A stretch of DNA of 64,000 nt, taken from the NCBI GenBank assembly GCA_963768025.1, contig CAVYGM010000011.1, forward strand, positions 248,001 to 312,000, in the 5' to 3' direction. Within the stretch, counting starts at the first letter, position 1. Each line of letters starts with the position of its first letter. Source of the stretch: CAVYGM01 sp963768025 (GTDB lineage Bacteria > Bacteroidota > Bacteroidia > Cytophagales > Spirosomataceae). The translations under genes and the position numbers were made by a program. Positions 18,271 to 26,509 of the stretch are shown in pieces. The notes beneath the pieces are model-generated. The model saw only the letters and a list, made by a program, of their open reading frames with translations, ran no database searches and had not been told where the DNA came from.

Positions 18271-18885
18271 TCACTCCAAGGGCGGCAAGATTCCCTCTTC
18301 TTCCAGGATACGTTGAAGGCAAAAGGTGTACCCATCAAAAAGCGATACCTCTTCGGTCCAGTCATAGACTTCCAGGCGAAGATTGGGCCGAAAAATGAGT
18401 ATTTTTCGGCTTGGGGTCAAAATCCAGGCGATGCCTTCTACTCCGAAATCCAGCAATTGTTCCGATTTTTGGAGGATGTAGTCCATATCAGACCCTATTG
18501 CAGGCTCGTTAGAATAGTCTCTGGGATCAATTTTGATATCCACTTCTATGATGAACCGGGGAGGAACATCATTATATTTCAATGATTGGGGATCTTTCAG
18601 TTTGTTTTTTTCAATAATGGCAATGTCGTTCGCCAGGTTTTCCCGGCTATTCAGGTGCAGTCCGGCTTCACTTGCCTGTAGCCAGTAGTGTGTTTTTGGT
18701 AAAATTGTCTTCAAATAGAAGAGCATGGCTGTCACAATGAGCGACTGAAAAACACTACTACCCATAATTTCACTTTCATTTTTTAGTCCAAGCAATACCT
18801 GCCGGTAGCCCCGGCGGTAGTACTTCCGCCCGCCGAATTCTTCGTAAAGCAGAGTTTCGGGAATTTGTCCGGTAATTGCTTCCAT
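18271..18885 (-). CDS. Uma2-like PD-(D/E)XK superfamily protein (DUF820)
   Basis: 204 residues from the ATG at 18885 (a TTG 7 codons upstream is less likely). The C-terminal half carries the restriction-nuclease-like core: NDIAIIEKNK (Asp strand), PPRFIIEVDIK (E-x-D strand) and EGIAWILTPSRKILIF, as in the Uma2/DUF820 family. Members are abundant in cyanobacteria and Cytophagales, and the biochemical role is unknown; nuclease activity is a family-level guess. The E-V-D-I-K motif ends in Lys, consistent with an intact active site. A TATCTTTG -7 element lies just upstream. No mobile element or toxin/antitoxin partner is adjacent. Confidence 0.75.
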   Translation of the reverse strand: MEAITGQIPETLLYEEFGGRKYYRRGYRQVLLGLKNESEIMGSSVFQSLIVTAMLFYLKTILPKTHYWLQASEAGLHLNSRENLANDIAIIEKNKLKDPQSLKYNDVPPRFIIEVDIKIDPRDYSNEPAIGSDMDYILQKSEQLLDFGVEGIAWILTPSRKILIFRPNLRLEVYDWTEEVSLFDGYTFCLQRILEEEGILPPLE

Positions 18886-18903
18886 AGGATAGGCTGTTTT
18901 TCT

Positions 18904-18911
18904 CAAAGATA
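18904..18911 (-). promoter_or_regulatory. -7 promoter element of the Uma2-like gene
   Basis: On the minus strand this reads TATCTTTG, a perfect TAnnTTTG element; no good -33 TTTG at 19 bases. The predicted transcript start lies about 10 bases before the ATG at 18885. Confidence 0.4.
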
Positions 18912-18939
18912 CTTTTTTTTGGGCAAAGTAAGAAGGTGA

Positions 18940-18989
18940 TAATCCTGCGGCTAATCCCGACTCCTGGCTCAGAATTAGCCGCAGGATTA
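18940..18989. repeat. Perfect 16-bp inverted repeat
   Basis: Arms TAATCCTGCGGCTAAT (18940-18955) and ATTAGCCGCAGGATTA (18974-18989) with an 18-base spacer, 48 bases past the stop of the leftward amidohydrolase gene. It is probably its terminator stem, although no T-run follows on that strand. Confidence 0.6.
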
Positions 18990-19036
18990 AGTTTATTTAG
19001 GTGAGCAGGCAGAATTAGTTTGCATTGGCTTTTCCT

Positions 19037-20716
19037 TTACTTCCCTTTCGCTTCCATCTCTTTCAACTTCTCCTTCTGTGCGTCGTTGAGAGTAGGATAG
19101 GTGATGCCCAGCTGTTCCAAATACGTACCGTACTTAGCGGGGTCATAGTAGAGTTTTTGCAGGGCAGGCTTGTACTGCGTCATGATCTCCTTGTTGAGGT
19201 AGGTAGCCGGATAATCCTTCGGTCCTACGAGCGGGGTGTACTTCATTTCCTTCGTTTGTTCGTCCTTGTAGTAGGCCCAGGCGTTTTTGAGTACTTCGGG
19301 TTTCATCAGCATATCAAGCAGCGTCATGGCTTCTACTTTGGCTCCGGCCACGATGCCCTTGTGGGCAATGGGTGTCGCCATCGAAATGGCGTTGGACCAG
19401 TGGTGGCCCGGCAGGTTGGGGATGTTGGAAGGGTAACGCAGGACTACTGTCGGTAGTGCCCATGAAATATCGGCAATGTCGTCCGAGCCGCCACCCATGG
19501 AGCGCATGATCTGCCCACCCATAGAAGCTACGGGCATATCGGCTGGTAGGCCAATGGTATCCAGTTTGACAGCCAGGCCTTCGATCTTGCTGGCTTCCAT
19601 TTCTATCTGGGTAGCCTTGGCCAGCAACTGATCCTTTTCATCCCAGGTAGGCAGGCCTACTACTTTGATATTCTTGTACATCGTTTCAGCAATCGGCTGG
19701 TTGAAATGCCCCGGCCAGGCCGAGCCTAGTACCTCGTACGTAAACTTCGTGTCGGTCATTAGGGAAGCTCCTTCGGCCATTTTTAGCCCTACATCAAATA
19801 GTTTCTTGATTTTGGGGTAGCTACGGTCACGGAAATAGTACCATACCGACGCCTTCGAAGGGACCACATTGGGCTGGTCGCCGCCGTCGGGAATGACGTA
19901 GTGCGAGCGTTGGGTGAGTTCGAGGTGCTCGCGGCGGAAGTTCCAGCCTACGTTCATGAGCTCGACGGCGTCGAGCGCGCTTTTTCCGCGCCAGGGCGCA
20001 CCGGCCGCGTGGGCGGCTTGCCCCTCAAACATAAACTTCACCGAAATAAGGCCGTTGTTGCCCGCATCGCCATAGCTTACCCCCAGGTTATTGCCTACGT
20101 GCGTGAAGATACAGGCATCCACATCCTTAAAGTACCCATCACGGACGAAATAGGCCTTGGCTCCTACCAGCTCTTCGGCCACACCGGGCCACAGCATAAG
20201 CGTGCCCGGAATTTTGTCACGCTCCATGATCTTCTTCACCGCCAGGGCTGAGATAATGTTGAGGGCCTGCCCGGAGTTATGCCCTTCCCCGTGGCCGGGG
20301 GCACCTTCTACCATCGGGTCATGGTAGGCTACGCCGGGTTTCTGACTGGCTTTGGGAATGCAGTCCACGTCCGAACCAAGCGCGATCACCGGCTTTCCGC
20401 TACCCCAGGTAGCGATCCAGGCGGTGGGCATGCCGGCTATGCCGCGTTGAATGGTAAAGCCATTTTTTTCCAGCAGCGTGGTGAGGTACCTGGCTGATTC
20501 TTCTTCCTGAAAGCCCAGCTCGGCAAAACTGAAAAGCATGTCGTTGATCTCCTGCCCCAGTTTGGCGCTTTGCTCCACGGAAAGGGCTGCCTCCTGTTTT
20601 AGCTTCTCAATTGGATCAACGGCCGCTTTTTGAGTGCGTTTGCCCTGTGCTACGGCCAAATCGACAGAGGCTGTGAGCAGGAACATCCCTAGCAGGGAAA
20701 GTAGTGTTTTTTTCAT
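19037..20716 (-). CDS. M20-family amidohydrolase, AbgB-like, exported
   Basis: 559 residues from the ATG at 20716. Signal peptide (KKTLLSLLGMFLLTASVDLAVAQG). M20 dimetal features: ALGSDVDCIPKASQ (Asp), GHGEGHNSGQALN (His region), GVAEELVGAKAYFVRDG (Glu-Glu) and HVGNNLGVSYG. The dimerisation lid segment FEGQAAHAAGAPWRGKSALDAVELMN is also present. The sequence resembles the p-aminobenzoyl-glutamate hydrolase subunit AbgB and related aminoacyl amidases, but it has a signal peptide, so it likely hydrolyses amide-linked substrates in the periplasm. Specific substrate not determinable. The gap of 364 bases upstream separates it from the divergent icd gene. Confidence 0.88.
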   Translation of the reverse strand: MKKTLLSLLGMFLLTASVDLAVAQGKRTQKAAVDPIEKLKQEAALSVEQSAKLGQEINDMLFSFAELGFQEEESARYLTTLLEKNGFTIQRGIAGMPTAWIATWGSGKPVIALGSDVDCIPKASQKPGVAYHDPMVEGAPGHGEGHNSGQALNIISALAVKKIMERDKIPGTLMLWPGVAEELVGAKAYFVRDGYFKDVDACIFTHVGNNLGVSYGDAGNNGLISVKFMFEGQAAHAAGAPWRGKSALDAVELMNVGWNFRREHLELTQRSHYVIPDGGDQPNVVPSKASVWYYFRDRSYPKIKKLFDVGLKMAEGASLMTDTKFTYEVLGSAWPGHFNQPIAETMYKNIKVVGLPTWDEKDQLLAKATQIEMEASKIEGLAVKLDTIGLPADMPVASMGGQIMRSMGGGSDDIADISWALPTVVLRYPSNIPNLPGHHWSNAISMATPIAHKGIVAGAKVEAMTLLDMLMKPEVLKNAWAYYKDEQTKEMKYTPLVGPKDYPATYLNKEIMTQYKPALQKLYYDPAKYGTYLEQLGITYPTLNDAQKEKLKEMEAKGK

Positions 20717-21080
20717 AAAAAATCTTTGAAATGGATTACGCATTAGGTTAAGTTAAGATCCTGGTAGTGAATGTGGTAAATTTGAAGTAGGAATCCAATA
20801 GTTCCGTTGCCTAATTTTCAAGCGTGAATGCATCTAGACTTATAAGTTTACTCAGAAATAGTTATTTGGTACCTCTTGGTTAGTCTTTAGCCCAAAATCC
20901 CTCCTATTCTCACTTGATTTAGGGCTCATCCGTTAGTTTTTGTCTTTGGAATGTAGCCAAAAGTTTGATTTTGTGGAAGCATACTTGGGTAGCGCTTCGC
21001 CTTTTCCCTTTGTTTTTGTACTTTTGCGCGGTCTTTTGAACAAATCTTATTTGGCGTTTATTCCTAATTAATCTACAAGC
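20717..21080. other. Divergent intergenic region between amidohydrolase and icd
   Basis: 364 bases, AT-rich, containing the icd promoter at 20996-21026 and presumably the amidohydrolase promoter. No further structure or coding frame recognised. Confidence 0.4.
20996..21026 (+). promoter_or_regulatory. Promoter of icd
   Basis: TTCG at 20996-20999 (one mismatch to TTTG), 19 bases, then TACTTTTG at 21019-21026, a perfect TAnnTTTG. Predicted start near 21033 gives a leader of about 48 bases before the ATG at 21081. Confidence 0.55.
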
Positions 21081-22307
21081 ATGGACAAAATCAAAGTTGC
21101 TAATCCGGTCGTCGAGCTCGACGGCGATGAGATGACCCGGATCATCTGGAAATTCATTAAGGAGAAATTAATCCTTCCCTACCTCGAACTTGACATCAAA
21201 TATTACGATTTGGGCGTGGAGTATCGCGATGAGACCAACGATCAGGTGACCATTGACGCGGCTAATGCCATCAAACAGTATGGTGTTGGTATCAAATGCG
21301 CTACCATTACACCCGACGAGGCCCGTGTGAAGGAATTTGGCCTGAAGCAGATGTGGCGCTCTCCCAACGGAACCATCCGGAACATCCTGGACGGAACCGT
21401 ATTTCGTGAGCCTATCGTGATGAGCAACGTTCCCCGACTGGTTACGACCTGGACCGACCCTATCATCGTAGGTCGTCACGCGTTTGGCGATCAGTACCGG
21501 GCTACGGATTTTGTGGTTCCCGGCAAAGGAAAGCTTACCATGAAGTTTGAAGGCGAAGATGGTACCGTGCAGGAGTTTGAGGTATTCAACTTCCCCGGTG
21601 GTGGAGTAGCCATGGGTATGTATAACTTAGATGATTCGATCATAGGTTTTGCGCGTGCGTGTATGAACATGGGCTTGCAGAAAGGCTGGCCGGTGTACCT
21701 TTCAACCAAAAACACCATCCTGAAAAAATACGACGGTCGTTTCAAGGATCTGTTTGAAGAAGTATACGAAACCGAATTCAAAGACAAATTCGCCGAAGCC
21801 GGTATCGTGTACGAGCACCGCCTGATTGACGACATGGTAGCCTCAGCGCTCAAATGGAGCGGCAAGTTTGTATGGGCCTGTAAAAACTACGATGGCGACG
21901 TGCAGTCTGACTCCGTTGCGCAGGGTTTTGGCTCGCTGGGTCTGATGACCTCCGTGCTGGTTACGCCCGACGGAGGCACCATGGAAGCCGAAGCTGCCCA
22001 CGGTACCGTTACCCGCCACTACCGCGAGCATCAGAAAGGACGTCCTACGTCTACCAATCCCATTGCTTCCATCTTTGCCTGGACGCGTGGCTTGGCCTTC
22101 CGGGGCAAGCTGGACGACAATCAGCAGTTGATCAATTTTGCCGATACCCTCGAAAAAGTGTGTATTGATACCGTAGAAAGTGGCAAAATGACTAAGGATC
22201 TTGCCATCATCGTGCACGGCAACGACATAAAAGCCGGTGAGCATTACCTCAACACTGAGGACTTCCTCGATGCCATTGACGAGAATCTAAAAGCTGCCCT
22301 GGCTTAG
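21081..22307 (+). CDS. icd: Isocitrate dehydrogenase (NADP+), eukaryote-type
   Basis: 408 residues. Oxidative decarboxylation of isocitrate to 2-oxoglutarate in the TCA cycle, homodimeric, cytoplasmic. The N-terminus NPVVELDGDEMTRIIW, CATITPDEARVKEFGLKQMW and the substrate-binding SPNGTIRNILDGTVFREPI match the IDH1/IDH2-like subgroup rather than the E. coli-type enzyme. Metal ligands lie in RLIDDMVA and KNYDGDVQSD; NADP site EAAHGTVTRHYREHQKG. Length is typical. ATG start at 21081 behind a good promoter. Convergent with dnaN; the gap between them is almost wholly taken up by a large nested inverted repeat. Confidence 0.97.
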   Translation: MDKIKVANPVVELDGDEMTRIIWKFIKEKLILPYLELDIKYYDLGVEYRDETNDQVTIDAANAIKQYGVGIKCATITPDEARVKEFGLKQMWRSPNGTIRNILDGTVFREPIVMSNVPRLVTTWTDPIIVGRHAFGDQYRATDFVVPGKGKLTMKFEGEDGTVQEFEVFNFPGGGVAMGMYNLDDSIIGFARACMNMGLQKGWPVYLSTKNTILKKYDGRFKDLFEEVYETEFKDKFAEAGIVYEHRLIDDMVASALKWSGKFVWACKNYDGDVQSDSVAQGFGSLGLMTSVLVTPDGGTMEAEAAHGTVTRHYREHQKGRPTSTNPIASIFAWTRGLAFRGKLDDNQQLINFADTLEKVCIDTVESGKMTKDLAIIVHGNDIKAGEHYLNTEDFLDAIDENLKAALA

Positions 22308-22313
22308 GTAGTG

Positions 22314-22467
22314 TATTGGTGATCGGTTATTGGTTACTGGTGATTCGTTTATTTTAGAGCCAGTACTTAGCTTTTCAGATTTTACATAAAAAGAGGGTGG
22401 TTGAAGCTATTTCAACCACCCTCTTTTTATGTACCAATAACCAGTAACAAATAACCGATCACCAATA
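22314..22467. repeat. Large nested inverted repeat between icd and dnaN
   Basis: Outer arms of 28 bases at 22314-22341 and 22440-22467 pair at 27 of 28 positions. They are built from degenerate 7-base units such as CAATAAC / CAGTAAC. Inside is a separate perfect 23-bp stem (listed as terminator). The right outer arm ends two bases before the dnaN stop codon, so the structure fills the convergent gap. Confidence 0.8.
22383..22433. terminator. Bidirectional terminator between icd and dnaN
   Basis: Perfect 23-bp arms at 22383-22405 and 22411-22433 with a GCTAT loop. The stem includes GAGGGTGGTTGAA / TTCAACCACCCTC and runs of A and T at its base, as expected for factor-independent termination from both sides. 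Confidence 0.85.
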
Positions 22468-22468
22468 C

Positions 22469-23593
22469 CTACGCGTACGTATTCAGCATTACCGGCATCA
22501 CGAGCATCAGAATATCTTCATTTTCCTCCTGCTCTACGGGAATAATAAGCCCGGCGCGGTTGGGGGCGGATAGTTCAAACGTCACGTTTTTGCTCACCAA
22601 ATTGCTCAGAATCTCAATCAAAAACTTAGCGTTGAAGCCAATTTCCATCGGATCGCCGTTGTACTCGCACATGAGCTTCTCGTTGGCTTCGTTGGAGTAG
22701 TCGAGGTCTTCGGCCGAGATGGACAGATCGTTCAGCGACATTTTGAGCCGTACCTGATGCGTCGTACGGTTGGAATAAATGGAAATACGCTTCAGCGAAT
22801 TGAGCATCTCCATCCGGTTGATGGTGAGCGTATTGGGGTTGTTGGTCGGAATGGCGTTTTCGTAGTCCGGGAAGCGCTCGTCAATCAGTCGGCAAATCAT
22901 CCGGATGTTATTAAAGCTAAAAAACGCATTCGACGAGGTGAACTCCGCTTTCAGGGGTACATCCTCCGAAGGCAGACACGATTTGAGCAGATTCAACGCC
23001 TTGCGCTGAATGATCATGGACGTATCGGCGGTGGCCTGAATATCTGTGCGGCGGTAACGTACCAGGCGGTGCCCGTCGGTAGCCACAAAAGTGGCGCTTT
23101 CGGCTCCGATCTGTACAAATACACCCGTCATGGCCGGGCGGAGGTCGTCGGTACTAGTGGCAAAAATGGTGTTAGCGATGGCCGTTCCCAGCGAAGCCGA
23201 TGAAAAATCAACGGCCTGTCCACGGTTGACGGCGGGCGTCTTTGGGAAGTCAATAGGGTTTTCACCCGAAAGCTTGTAGCGTCCGTTGTCTGATACGATT
23301 TCGGTGCCAAAGGTATCTTCGTCCACGTTAAAGGTAATCGGTTGCTCGGGCAGCCCCCGCAGGGTATCCAGCAAAAGCTTGGCCGGCACGGCAATAGCCC
23401 CTTTATCGCCTCCTTCTACCTCGATTTCCGTAATCATGACGGTCTGTAAGTCAGAAGCCGTAACGGTCAGAATATTGGCATCTAACTTAAACAAAAAATT
23501 TTCCAGTATGGGTACAATCGGATTGGTCGAAACCACCCCGTTGATAGCCGATAGCTGTTTGAGGAGAACCGATGAGGATACAACAAACTTCAT
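22469..23593 (-). CDS. dnaN: DNA polymerase III subunit beta (sliding clamp)
   Basis: 374 residues, the usual clamp length. Forms a dimeric ring that tethers the replicative polymerase and binds repair factors. Recognisable are MKFVVSSSVLLKQLSAINGV at the N-terminus, SGENPIDFPKTP, TDGHRLVRYRR (the classic central DGHRL motif) and the C-terminal MLVMPVML that forms part of the ligand pocket. ATG at 23593. dnaA and recF are not adjacent and no DnaA-box cluster is seen, so this is not an origin region. gldG lies upstream on the same strand, separated by 234 bases. Confidence 0.97.
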   Translation of the reverse strand: MKFVVSSSVLLKQLSAINGVVSTNPIVPILENFLFKLDANILTVTASDLQTVMITEIEVEGGDKGAIAVPAKLLLDTLRGLPEQPITFNVDEDTFGTEIVSDNGRYKLSGENPIDFPKTPAVNRGQAVDFSSASLGTAIANTIFATSTDDLRPAMTGVFVQIGAESATFVATDGHRLVRYRRTDIQATADTSMIIQRKALNLLKSCLPSEDVPLKAEFTSSNAFFSFNNIRMICRLIDERFPDYENAIPTNNPNTLTINRMEMLNSLKRISIYSNRTTHQVRLKMSLNDLSISAEDLDYSNEANEKLMCEYNGDPMEIGFNAKFLIEILSNLVSKNVTFELSAPNRAGLIIPVEQEENEDILMLVMPVMLNTYA

Positions 23594-23827
23594 AAGACGC
23601 AGTAGCTAATGATTAAAAGGACAAGTATAGGGTTTATAAGTTTCGATGAACTTGAAAGAAGCACTGAGGGTGATAGGTTCAATGCTCCCCATTGAAAGGT
23701 GCGGCTCAAAGAGTACTTAGTATATTTCTGGTTTTTTTAAGGGGTGATAAAGGTAGCGATTCTAGGTATTTGAACCAAGACCTAATTTTTGCCTGTAAAG
23801 ACAAAAGTAAGAAAAATTACGAACCTC

Positions 23828-25489
23828 TCACGCCTGACGTCCGAATTTACGCCTTCTGAGGCCGTAGCGAATTCCACCAAATAAGGCCACTAATCCGACC
23901 GGCAAGAGCAAGTTGAGGAGTTGCCATTGGGTACGCTCTTCCTGAATCCGGACTTTATCCAATTGCCGGATACTGATTTGTTTGGTACGGGCGGTAATAA
24001 GGCCATCCGGGTCAAGCATGTAGTCGATAGAATGAAGCAAAAAGTCCTTATTTCCGAATACATTCTTCGATACCCTATCGTATCCCAAAGGCAAAGGCGT
24101 GTTTCTACGAAAATCGAAGTCATTCACAATCACATCGCCATCAGCGCATAAGAGTACCTTGCCGGGGGTACCGGTTGCCTGAAACGTTGCTTTTCGGGGG
24201 TCATCGGGCAGGATTCGGTTTTGGTACAGGGAGGTAAAAGTACCTTCCATTAACAAGGCCGATAGTTTGACCCCCTCCCGGTATTCGCTGGGCTCGGGCT
24301 GTTGCCGGGCTTCATTGTAGGCTACCAGCACCGGAGCTTTGAGGATTCTGGTGTAGGGCGAGGTCATCAACAGAGAAGTTTTTTGCAAACCGGAAGCACC
24401 ACCTACGGTGTCGATCGTACTGAGGTAGCGGGTAAATACGGCGTCAATATGGCGGGTGATAGGGTGGGGACCGAAATTGTTGAGCAAGGGATAAAAGCGC
24501 CAGGGGAGGGGTTGTAGTTGCACGGTTTCTCCCATGGCCCCTACATTGAGCATCATCTGAGCACTGTTGAGATCTTTGACCACGTCGGCGTTGATGCGTA
24601 CACCCCATTTGAAAAACAAATCTCCGAGGTTCAGATCAAGCGGTTGAGCGAAGGTACCTTCCGGACTAATGGTGTCCACTTTGGCACCATCCACAAAAAA
24701 CAGGGCGTTTCCTCCCGCTACGATGTACTGATCAAGCTTATACTTTTCATCCTCTGTAAATGGCTGATCGGGCTTCAGCACCAGCAAGGCATCCAGACCT
24801 TCGTAGGAGTCGGGGTTGTTCACATCCAGGAAGACATCATATTTCTGCTGGATGGTGGCAATCAGATCCGAAAACTGGGCAGGGGAGGCTGTGGTGTGGC
24901 TTACGGCCAGTCCCAGGCGTTTACGGGGCACAGGCAGCAGGAGACGAATGGCCGAGGCCAGTTCAAACTCCACGCCTTCATACGATTGGTTTAGTTGCTC
25001 TTCCGAAGAGCTGCTCTTATTGCCTTTGAGCAACTGCACCGGTACGGCCATCGTATCAGCTTCCACTATTGCCCCCGGAAAAATGAGCGTTTCGGTGCGC
25101 TTTCCTTGCTCGTTCGCAAACAAGTTGCTCGGAATAAGCCCGGCTTCGTAAAGGAGCTGATACTGTTTCTGCCGATTTTCCTCGGAGGAAGCCACCGAAG
25201 GATCAATAAACCGGTACGTCAGGCGGCCGTCGGAGTAGTTTTTGAATTCTTCCAGCGTTTCGCGGGTAGCGTTTTCCAACCGCTCAAATCCCGGAGGGAA
25301 ATCACCCGCCAGGTAGACGCTTACGTGAACATCGCGGTCCAGGTTTTCCAGCAACCGCCGGGTTGCCTCCGAAATGGTGTACCGCTTGTCTTTGGTTAAA
25401 TCCCAGCGAACCGAAACAAAGGACGTCAGCCAGTTGACACCAACCAGGGCAATCAGAAGCAGGACAAATCGTAGAATGGCTTTTTTCAT
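23828..25489 (-). CDS. gldG: Gliding motility-associated ABC transporter substrate-binding protein GldG
   Basis: 553 residues from the ATG at 25489. An N-terminal membrane helix (RFVLLLIALVGVNWLTSFV) is followed by the GldG/ABC-2-type accessory domain: RWDLTKDKRYTISEATRRLL, then LENATRETLEEFKNYS and FIDPSVASSEENRQKQ. FEGVEFELASAIRLL-like segments and the C-terminal anchor (LLNLLLPVGLVALFGGIRYG) follow. In Flavobacterium, GldA, GldF and GldG form an ABC transporter needed for gliding. gldF, normally just upstream, is not present here: the region upstream on this strand is a non-coding gap and then an opposite-strand cupin gene. A possible -7 element (TACTTTTG on the minus strand) lies at 25516-25523. 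Confidence 0.9.
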   Translation of the reverse strand: MKKAILRFVLLLIALVGVNWLTSFVSVRWDLTKDKRYTISEATRRLLENLDRDVHVSVYLAGDFPPGFERLENATRETLEEFKNYSDGRLTYRFIDPSVASSEENRQKQYQLLYEAGLIPSNLFANEQGKRTETLIFPGAIVEADTMAVPVQLLKGNKSSSSEEQLNQSYEGVEFELASAIRLLLPVPRKRLGLAVSHTTASPAQFSDLIATIQQKYDVFLDVNNPDSYEGLDALLVLKPDQPFTEDEKYKLDQYIVAGGNALFFVDGAKVDTISPEGTFAQPLDLNLGDLFFKWGVRINADVVKDLNSAQMMLNVGAMGETVQLQPLPWRFYPLLNNFGPHPITRHIDAVFTRYLSTIDTVGGASGLQKTSLLMTSPYTRILKAPVLVAYNEARQQPEPSEYREGVKLSALLMEGTFTSLYQNRILPDDPRKATFQATGTPGKVLLCADGDVIVNDFDFRRNTPLPLGYDRVSKNVFGNKDFLLHSIDYMLDPDGLITARTKQISIRQLDKVRIQEERTQWQLLNLLLPVGLVALFGGIRYGLRRRKFGRQA

Positions 25490-25760
25490 AAACACATAAA
25501 CGCGGGATAGCGCAACAAAAGTACAAAAAGGCAGGCGGCAGCCAGCTATCGGCTAGCGGCTTTTATTGGACTCGACTTCATTTTCCACTACTTGCCATTT
25601 GGTCCTCTATTTCCTATATTCGCTTTATTCTCCCGCAACCTACCCGCTCTCTCAGGAACGGCCAGAAGGGAGTTGCCCTTGCTCACGGCGTTGAGGCGGG
25701 TAAGGTCCTGGGGCCACAAATTGATTTTGAATTTACGTGATATTAAACACCTTCGGAGGC

Positions 25761-26276
25761 ATGATAAAACCAAAACCCGCTATTTACTGGGTAGAAAAAT
25801 ACAACATGAAGGTGCATCCGGAAGGTGGATACTACGCCGAAACCTACCGCTCGTCGGAACAAATTCCCCTGGCGGCCTTACCAGAGCGTTTCAGTGGGGC
25901 GCGCTCGTTCAGCACGGCTATCTACTTTCTGCTGGAAGGCCACCACTTCTCAGCTCTCCACCGGATAGAAGCCGATGAGGTATGGCATTTCTATGCCGGT
26001 GATCCGCTGGAAGTATTTGTCATTCATCCGCAGAGCCGTGCCTTGGAAATCATTCGTTTGGGGAGTGATGCCGAAGCAGGAGAGGTTTTTCAGGCGGTAG
26101 TTCCCGCCGGAGCCTGGTTTGGTTCCAAGCCCGCCGCCGGATCCTCGTATTCCCTGGTTGGATGTACAGTAGCACCTGGCTTTGACTTCGACGGTTTTGA
26201 ACTGGCGGAGAGAGAAACTATGCTGGCAGAGTTCGCGCAGCACCGGGCCATAATCGAAATGTTGACCAGTGAATAG
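25761..26276 (+). CDS. Cupin-domain protein (DUF985/Cupin_5 family)
   Basis: 171 residues from the ATG at 25761 (a GTG 8 codons earlier is possible). The sequence is a single cupin barrel: VHPEGGYYAETYRS, then STAIYFLLEGHHFSALHRIEADEVWHFYAGDPLEVFVI, PAGAWFGSKPAAGSSYSLVGC and APGFDFDGFELAER. This is the DUF985 signature; members have been linked to sugar epimerase-like or metal-binding folds but have no settled reaction. Probably cytoplasmic. It stands alone between gldG (divergent) and the barrel-protein cassette. Confidence 0.87.
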   Translation: MIKPKPAIYWVEKYNMKVHPEGGYYAETYRSSEQIPLAALPERFSGARSFSTAIYFLLEGHHFSALHRIEADEVWHFYAGDPLEVFVIHPQSRALEIIRLGSDAEAGEVFQAVVPAGAWFGSKPAAGSSYSLVGCTVAPGFDFDGFELAERETMLAEFAQHRAIIEMLTSE

Positions 26277-26509
26277 GAACATAAGGACAGTTCAGACGGC
26301 ACTATCCTCATAAGTCACCTATTCAAAAGAAGCCTATACAAAGGTACGTTAGCCTGGTACCGTACACTAAATTAGAGGTGGTTTTGGTATGTTTACAGGC
26401 GTAAATAAGTATCTTTATTGGTATGACAGCCCAAAGGATTCCAAGAGCCCTAGCTACCTGGGTACAGAATCATCATGCTTCAGATTTCCATATCTAACTT
26501 TACTCGTTT

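Noticed and set aside
18271..18885. Uma2-like protein as a transposon remnant
   Set aside because: No terminal repeats, target duplications or transposase fragments around it.
22300..23830. Replication origin near dnaN
   Set aside because: No dnaA, recF or cluster of DnaA boxes nearby; dnaN is often detached in Bacteroidota.
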